Below are positions 6,124 to 10,168 of a DNA stretch of 10,168 nucleotides, piece after piece. Each line of letters begins with the position of its first letter. The stretch's first letter is position 1. A program made the translations under genes and the position numbers. The DNA comes from Planctomycetota bacterium (GTDB taxonomy: Bacteria; Planctomycetota; UBA11346). Location of the stretch: NCBI GenBank assembly GCA_013821615.1, contig JACDGQ010000077.1, forward strand, positions 1 to 10,168. The letters run 5' to 3'. The notes beneath the pieces are model-generated. The model saw only the letters and a list, made by a program, of their open reading frames with translations, was not told where the DNA came from and did not search any database.

Positions 6124-6314
6124 TGAAATAGACCGTTACCGAGTCCAACAACCGCTTCCGCTAGGCCAGATGAATTGTATCCGCCCGGGCCGTCTACTCG
6201 TGGAGAGAGGCGCTGACTGCTGAACGGGCCGACGTATTCGCAGCCGCCGAGGCAGCATGAAACGGCCAGGATAACGAACACCTTGGCCGGGCTCAGCATT
6301 AGCAGGATATGCAT
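6117..6314 (-). CDS. small predicted lipoprotein, copy B (Cys-Glu-Tyr-Val-Gly-Pro-Phe-Ser type)
   Basis: The 65-residue product has a hydrophobic signal (MHILLMLSPAKVFVILAVSC, residues 1-20) and a canonical lipobox LGG-Cys25. The mature part starts CEYVGPFSSQRLSPRVDG and ends in a Gly/Ser/Leu-rich tail. It aligns without gaps to the lipoprotein at 4478-4681 from Cys25 to the Gly-Gly after 'SPR-x-DG': Tyr-Val-Gly-Pro-Phe-Ser, Gln-Arg, Ser-Pro-Arg, Asp-Gly and Gly-Gly are all kept, while the signal part and the tail differ. Purifying pressure on this short motif suggests a binding surface close to the membrane. Start is set by a promoter 6 bases upstream and by the equal Cys position. It is convergent to HEAT protein B and divergent from the gene at 6450. 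Function unknown. Confidence 0.82.
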   Translation of the reverse strand: MHILLMLSPAKVFVILAVSCCLGGCEYVGPFSSQRLSPRVDGPGGYNSSGLAEAVVGLGNGLFHH

Positions 6315-6320
6315 GAGATG

Positions 6321-6349
6321 AACATACCAGGAACCGCCGCGGAATCCAA
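6321..6349 (-). promoter_or_regulatory. predicted leaderless promoter of lipoprotein B
   Basis: Reading the minus strand: TTGGAT (6344-6349), a 17-base spacer, TATGTT (6321-6326), six bases CATCTC, then ATG. Spacings are identical to the lipoprotein A promoter. Confidence 0.6.
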
Positions 6350-6416
6350 CTCCATCAGGCCTTGCGCACGTCGATCGTCAGCCGGGGCCGTCCAGCATCA
6401 GCGGCCGCCGAACCCG

Positions 6417-6443
6417 TTGCGGCGCCCGCCGGACGCTGATGCT
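6417..6443 (+). promoter_or_regulatory. weak predicted promoter of the gene at 6450
   Basis: TTGCGG (6417-6422), 15 bases, GATGCT (6438-6443), six bases, then GTG 6450. The region aligns with the promoter of HEAT protein A but is two bases shorter in the spacer, so it may be weak or need an activator. Confidence 0.3.
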
Positions 6444-6449
6444 GCGCCC

Positions 6450-7157
6450 GTGCCCGCCTCCTCCCCCAACAACGCACCGCGCCCGCTTATCCTGAGCGGC
6501 ATGCTCGCCGCCGGCCTTTGGCGCGCCAGAGCGCTACCTGGCCTGCTGTTGGCGGCTCTGCTGTCGGCTCAACTAGGCTGCGGCAATCGCCAAGCGGTGG
6601 ACGGCTCAGGCCGCGAGCTCACCATCGTCGTTGAAAAAGAATTCGTGAAGCACCTTTCACCATATCAGCCATGGCCGGACCTTGACAGCATTTTCGACCA
6701 CGCCGATGAGGGTAACGTGAGAACCGTTGATGACCTGAAAAGCCTCCCATTCCTTCTCATTCTGGCGGTCCCTGTCGTGGTGGTGGCGGAGGTGACCGGC
6801 CTCACGTACCACAACCTGCACGGCGTCCAGATTTGGCTCACGGTGCGCGGCGAGGGCGAAACACCTCCAGGACCTTTTTCCGCCCACCTCCGCTGGGGAA
6901 AGAACCGGGTGGTGATCCCAGAATCCGCGCTCGCGTCGCTCATGACCGGCACGCCCGTGCTCCACATCGATGTCGAGGGAACGCGCGAGGTCCATCTGCG
7001 CATACCCACCACGGGCATGGAGTGGATGCACGCAGCACACAGCATCACCTTGGCGGCGGATGGGCAACTTCTGGTCGATGGGCAAGTGGTCGAAATCTCA
7101 AAGGCGGTTGGGCCCGAGCCCCCGCCAAAACTTGGATCCCTGCGCGGTCAACTCTGA
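6450..7157 (+). CDS. predicted membrane or exported protein of unknown family
   Basis: With GTG 6450 as start the product has 235 residues: a polar N-terminus (MPASSPNNAPRPLILSG), a hydrophobic segment at about 30-43 ending LSAQLG-Cys44, a second strong hydrophobic helix at about 99-118 (LPFLLILAVPVVVVAEVTGL), and a C-terminal half with alternating strand-like stretches (WLTVRG, VVIPESAL, VLHIDVEG, EVHLRI, LLVDGQVVEI) that may be a beta-sandwich. The first twelve residues match the start of HEAT protein A (MPAAAPDNAPRP), and 16 bases, AACGCACCGCGCCCGC, are identical at both (4783-4798 and 6471-6486), which is why I choose this start over the ATG at 6309 and the ATG at 6501. Gln at -3 makes Cys44 a poor lipobox. 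No HEAT repeats are visible. It probably belongs to the same membrane-linked set as its neighbours. Confidence 0.75.
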   Translation: MPASSPNNAPRPLILSGMLAAGLWRARALPGLLLAALLSAQLGCGNRQAVDGSGRELTIVVEKEFVKHLSPYQPWPDLDSIFDHADEGNVRTVDDLKSLPFLLILAVPVVVVAEVTGLTYHNLHGVQIWLTVRGEGETPPGPFSAHLRWGKNRVVIPESALASLMTGTPVLHIDVEGTREVHLRIPTTGMEWMHAAHSITLAADGQLLVDGQVVEISKAVGPEPPPKLGSLRGQL

Positions 7158-7258
7158 CTCCATACTGTTGGAGAATGGTCGGACAGACGGCAAAGGATTT
7201 GGCGGCGAGGATTGTCAATGGGACCGAGACCAGGTTGTGGTCGTGAATAAAATTCGCC

Positions 7259-8098
7259 TCACGCCTTCCAGAACTCCTCGCACAGGTAGGTGCCCACGCC
7301 GAGCGCGTGTGCCGCCTCCTTGAGGTCCTCGATCATGCCCGGGTTGCCGCAGGTCATGAAGGCGCTCTCGGCCGGCACCACCAGCGCGCGCAGCGCGGCG
7401 GCGTCGACGCCCTCGGGCATGGCGACGCTGCGGCCCTCGGGGATGGGCAGGCCGAAGACGTGGCGCACGACTTCGTTGACCCGTCCCTTGGCGGTGGCGT
7501 GGGTGAAGCCGCGCGCGGGATCGGGGCGCGATGAGGTGCAGATGTAGCTGAAGTCGAAACCGTCCTTGCGTGCCGCGGCCAGGGTTTCGAGCTCCTGCCG
7601 GTAGCCGAACTCGTCGGCGTAGGCCGCGCCGTGGAAGAGGATGATGCGGTAGTCGGAGTGGATGCCCGCCTGGTGCAGCTTCCACAGGCTGCGCAGGTGG
7701 CCGACGAAGGGCGCCAAGCCGGTACCGGTGGCGACCATGACGATGGTGCGGCGGCCCGCGTGCTTGAGCGTGAACTTGCCCTTCGGACTGAGGTAGTGGA
7801 ACTTCGCGCCGACCTCCTGCGCGAAGATCGTCGGCGTCAGCTGGCCATTCTCGACCTGGGCGATGTAGAACTCGATGACGCCCTCGTCGAGCGGACTGCC
7901 GGCGATCGAGTAGGCGCGTGGCACGAAGCCGTGCCCCGGCGTGTCGAGCGCGAGCGTGGTGTACTGCCCCGCCTGGTACCACCAGCGCGTGCCACTGTCG
8001 GGCTTCAGCTTGAACACCCCGAGTCGTCCCCCGGCGAAGACCTGCTTCTCGACCAGCGTGGCGAGCTGCATCTTCTTCTTGAGCACATCGTTCGACAT
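7259..8098 (-). CDS. fpr: ferredoxin/flavodoxin--NADP(+) reductase
   Basis: The 279-residue product is a ferredoxin-NADP reductase family flavoenzyme that moves electrons between NADPH and ferredoxin or flavodoxin in the cytoplasm. The FAD domain carries RAYSIAGSP at 61-69 (the R-x-Y-S flavin motif). The NADP domain carries ATGTGLAPF at 123-131 and CGNPGM at 250-255 near the nicotinamide site. It ends YLCEEFWKA, with an aromatic residue close to the C-terminus as is common in bacterial enzymes of this class. It is slightly longer than the roughly 250-260 residues of the E. coli and Azotobacter types. ATG 8098 is preferred over ATG 8104 because AGGGAG stands 8 bases before it but only 2 before the other. 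It lies downstream of and in the same direction as zwf, 283 bases apart, probably with its own promoter. The symbol fpr is by family and the exact partner protein is not shown. Confidence 0.93.
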   Translation of the reverse strand: MSNDVLKKKMQLATLVEKQVFAGGRLGVFKLKPDSGTRWWYQAGQYTTLALDTPGHGFVPRAYSIAGSPLDEGVIEFYIAQVENGQLTPTIFAQEVGAKFHYLSPKGKFTLKHAGRRTIVMVATGTGLAPFVGHLRSLWKLHQAGIHSDYRIILFHGAAYADEFGYRQELETLAAARKDGFDFSYICTSSRPDPARGFTHATAKGRVNEVVRHVFGLPIPEGRSVAMPEGVDAAALRALVVPAESAFMTCGNPGMIEDLKEAAHALGVGTYLCEEFWKA

Positions 8099-8106
8099 CG
8101 TCATCG

Positions 8107-8112
8107 CTCCCT
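8107..8112 (-). promoter_or_regulatory. Shine-Dalgarno sequence of the reductase gene
   Basis: AGGGAG on the minus strand, 8 bases from ATG 8098. It decides between two in-frame ATG codons six bases apart. Confidence 0.6.
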
Positions 8113-8131
8113 GCGCCGCGGCGCGGGGCGG

Positions 8132-8159
8132 ATCATGGCGTGCGCGGCCGCAACGCCAA
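8132..8159 (-). promoter_or_regulatory. possible promoter of the reductase gene
   Basis: On the minus strand TTGGCG (8154-8159), a 16-base spacer and CATGAT (8132-8137) match the sigma-70 pattern moderately and would give a leader of about 27 bases that contains the Shine-Dalgarno sequence. The remaining gap up to 8381 shows no gene or clear site. Confidence 0.35.
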
Positions 8160-8381
8160 TGCATCCGGGCGCGCCATCCCATGCGCGGCGGCTATGCCGG
8201 TGCGGACCGTCGCCGGGCGGCGCAGCCTGGTCCCGCTGCAATGCTCATGCAGCCCCATCATCCCCGTTCATCCGCCCGCCCCGACGATCAGCACTGCCCG
8301 TTTCCATGCGCGGACTCGGCCACATCGGCACCGGAGTCCTCGCGCCACCGGCAAGCCTGCTCGCGACGCACGCCCTGCTGT

Positions 8382-9824
<1,443 letters not shown>

Positions 9825-9830
9825 GGGGGC

Positions 9831-9858
9831 AGGATGCGGACGAGGGCGCGGTTGGGAA
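9831..9858 (-). promoter_or_regulatory. predicted leaderless promoter of zwf
   Basis: On the minus strand TTCCCA (9853-9858), a 16-base spacer, CATCCT (9831-9836), six bases GCCCCC, then ATG 9824. Box matches are modest. The 6-base distance agrees with the other starts in this window. Confidence 0.4.
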
Positions 9859-9867
9859 GATGCAATC

Positions 9868-9887
9868 GAGGGCTGACGGAAGCCCTC
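9868..9887. repeat. inverted repeat just upstream of the zwf promoter
   Basis: GAGGGCT (9868-9874) and AGCCCTC (9881-9887) flank a 6-base loop and extend by a G-U and two A-T pairs. It lies about 10 bases beyond the predicted -35 box, so it could be an operator or the last of a series of terminator hairpins. Confidence 0.4.
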
Positions 9888-9925
9888 AATCCTTCCCCTG
9901 CTCTTCACCGGCTCCGCAAACGCAG

Positions 9926-9952
9926 CGACCCACGGCCTGCGGCCGTGGGTCG
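9926..9952 (-). terminator. strong hairpin, probable transcription terminator
   Basis: CGACCCACGGCC and GGCCGTGGGTCG form perfect 12-base arms around a TGC loop. It lies downstream of the stop at 9995 of the minus-strand gene and before zwf. No U-run follows, so it would be a U-less terminator or an mRNA-end stabiliser. Confidence 0.55.
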
Positions 9953-9958
9953 TGCGCT

Positions 9959-9981
9959 GGCCGCGGCGCGGGGCCGCGGCC
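9959..9981 (-). terminator. second GC-only hairpin after the right-edge gene
   Basis: GGCCGCGG (9959-9966) and CCGCGGCC (9974-9981) form 8-base arms with a 7-base loop, 13 bases past the stop codon at 9995. With the hairpin at 9926 it forms a tandem pair. Confidence 0.4.
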
Positions 9982-9994
9982 GGATGCGGAAGCG

Positions 9995-10168
9995 TCAGGC
10001 GTTGGCGCCGAGTTGGACGCCTTCCAGGCCGTCGATCTCGCCAGGGGCGAGGACGCCCTTCTCGACCAGCAGGCTGATCAGGCGTTCCTGCTTGCGGCGC
10101 AGCTTGTCGACCGCGGCGGTGTCGCCGACCGGGGCATCGTCGAAGCGCCGCGGCGCGTGGTCGCGGGG
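9995..10168 (-). CDS. 3' end of an unidentified protein (partial, runs off the right edge)
   Basis: The last 57 codons of a minus-strand gene end with TGA at 9995-9997. The peptide is charged, with a helical segment AAVDKLRRKQERLISLLVEK followed by GVLAPGEIDGLEGVQLGANA. 'LI-x-LLVEKGVL-x-x-x-EIDGLE' is a common ending in which a short helix is followed by an acidic turn, found in unrelated proteins, so no family is assigned. Codon use is GC-rich like zwf, and paired hairpins follow the stop, both supporting a real gene. It precedes zwf in the same direction but is likely separated from it by the hairpins. Confidence 0.6.
   Translation of the reverse strand, partial: PRDHAPRRFDDAPVGDTAAVDKLRRKQERLISLLVEKGVLAPGEIDGLEGVQLGANA

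Noticed and set aside
7158..7173. CTCCA/TGGAG stem as terminator between the gene at 6450 and the reductase
   Set aside because: Only five base pairs with a six-base loop and no T-run, so not distinguishable from chance.
7215..7982. 255-codon minus-strand and 253-codon plus-strand (7631-8392) open frames
   Set aside because: Both are shadows of the reductase gene, whose flavin and NADP motifs are unambiguous.

Overview
The window is high-GC bacterial DNA with strongly GC-ending codons in its clear genes. No rRNA, tRNA, CRISPR array or intact transposase is visible. I cannot fix the phylum. Large accessory proteins of unknown function, long non-coding stretches and start codons directly behind a promoter -10 box would suit a high-GC group such as Planctomycetota or Myxococcota, but that is only a guess.

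Layout, left to right. Positions 1-124 hold the 5' end of a minus-strand gene that leaves the window. Positions 125-1012 contain no convincing intact gene, only a possible frameshifted remnant of a discoidin-like domain and a decayed open frame. An ATP-grasp enzyme follows (1025-2200, +). Next is a 794-base relic region with an apparent piece of a phage terminase small subunit and a strong palindrome. A secreted, cysteine-rich, all-helical protein resembling DUF4034 proteins occupies 2995-4431 (+).

The most interesting part is 4478-7157. It encodes two small paralogous lipoproteins on the minus strand, sharing Cys-[Asp/Glu]-Tyr-Val-Gly-Pro-Phe-Ser right after the predicted lipidation site. 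It also encodes two paralogous single-span membrane proteins with C-terminal HEAT-like helices on the plus strand. A fifth membrane or exported protein starts with a DNA segment copied from, or shared with, the start of the first HEAT protein. Promoter regions, start regions and the sequence just after the stop codons are duplicated too. It looks like an old duplication of a divergent lipoprotein/membrane-protein unit. I know of no described system of this form.

The right part is core metabolism on the minus strand: ferredoxin/flavodoxin-NADP reductase (7259-8098) and glucose-6-phosphate 1-dehydrogenase (8382-9824), which together can supply and move NADPH electrons. Upstream of the latter are three hairpins and the 3' end of an unidentified gene (9995-10168).

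A recurring theme is a TANNNT-like hexamer exactly 6 bases before the start codon, often with a TTG-type -35 box 16-17 bases further up. It occurs at most genes lacking a Shine-Dalgarno sequence (1-124, both lipoproteins, both HEAT proteins, zwf). This points to leaderless transcripts. The ATP-grasp, DUF4034-like and reductase genes instead have clear Shine-Dalgarno sequences.
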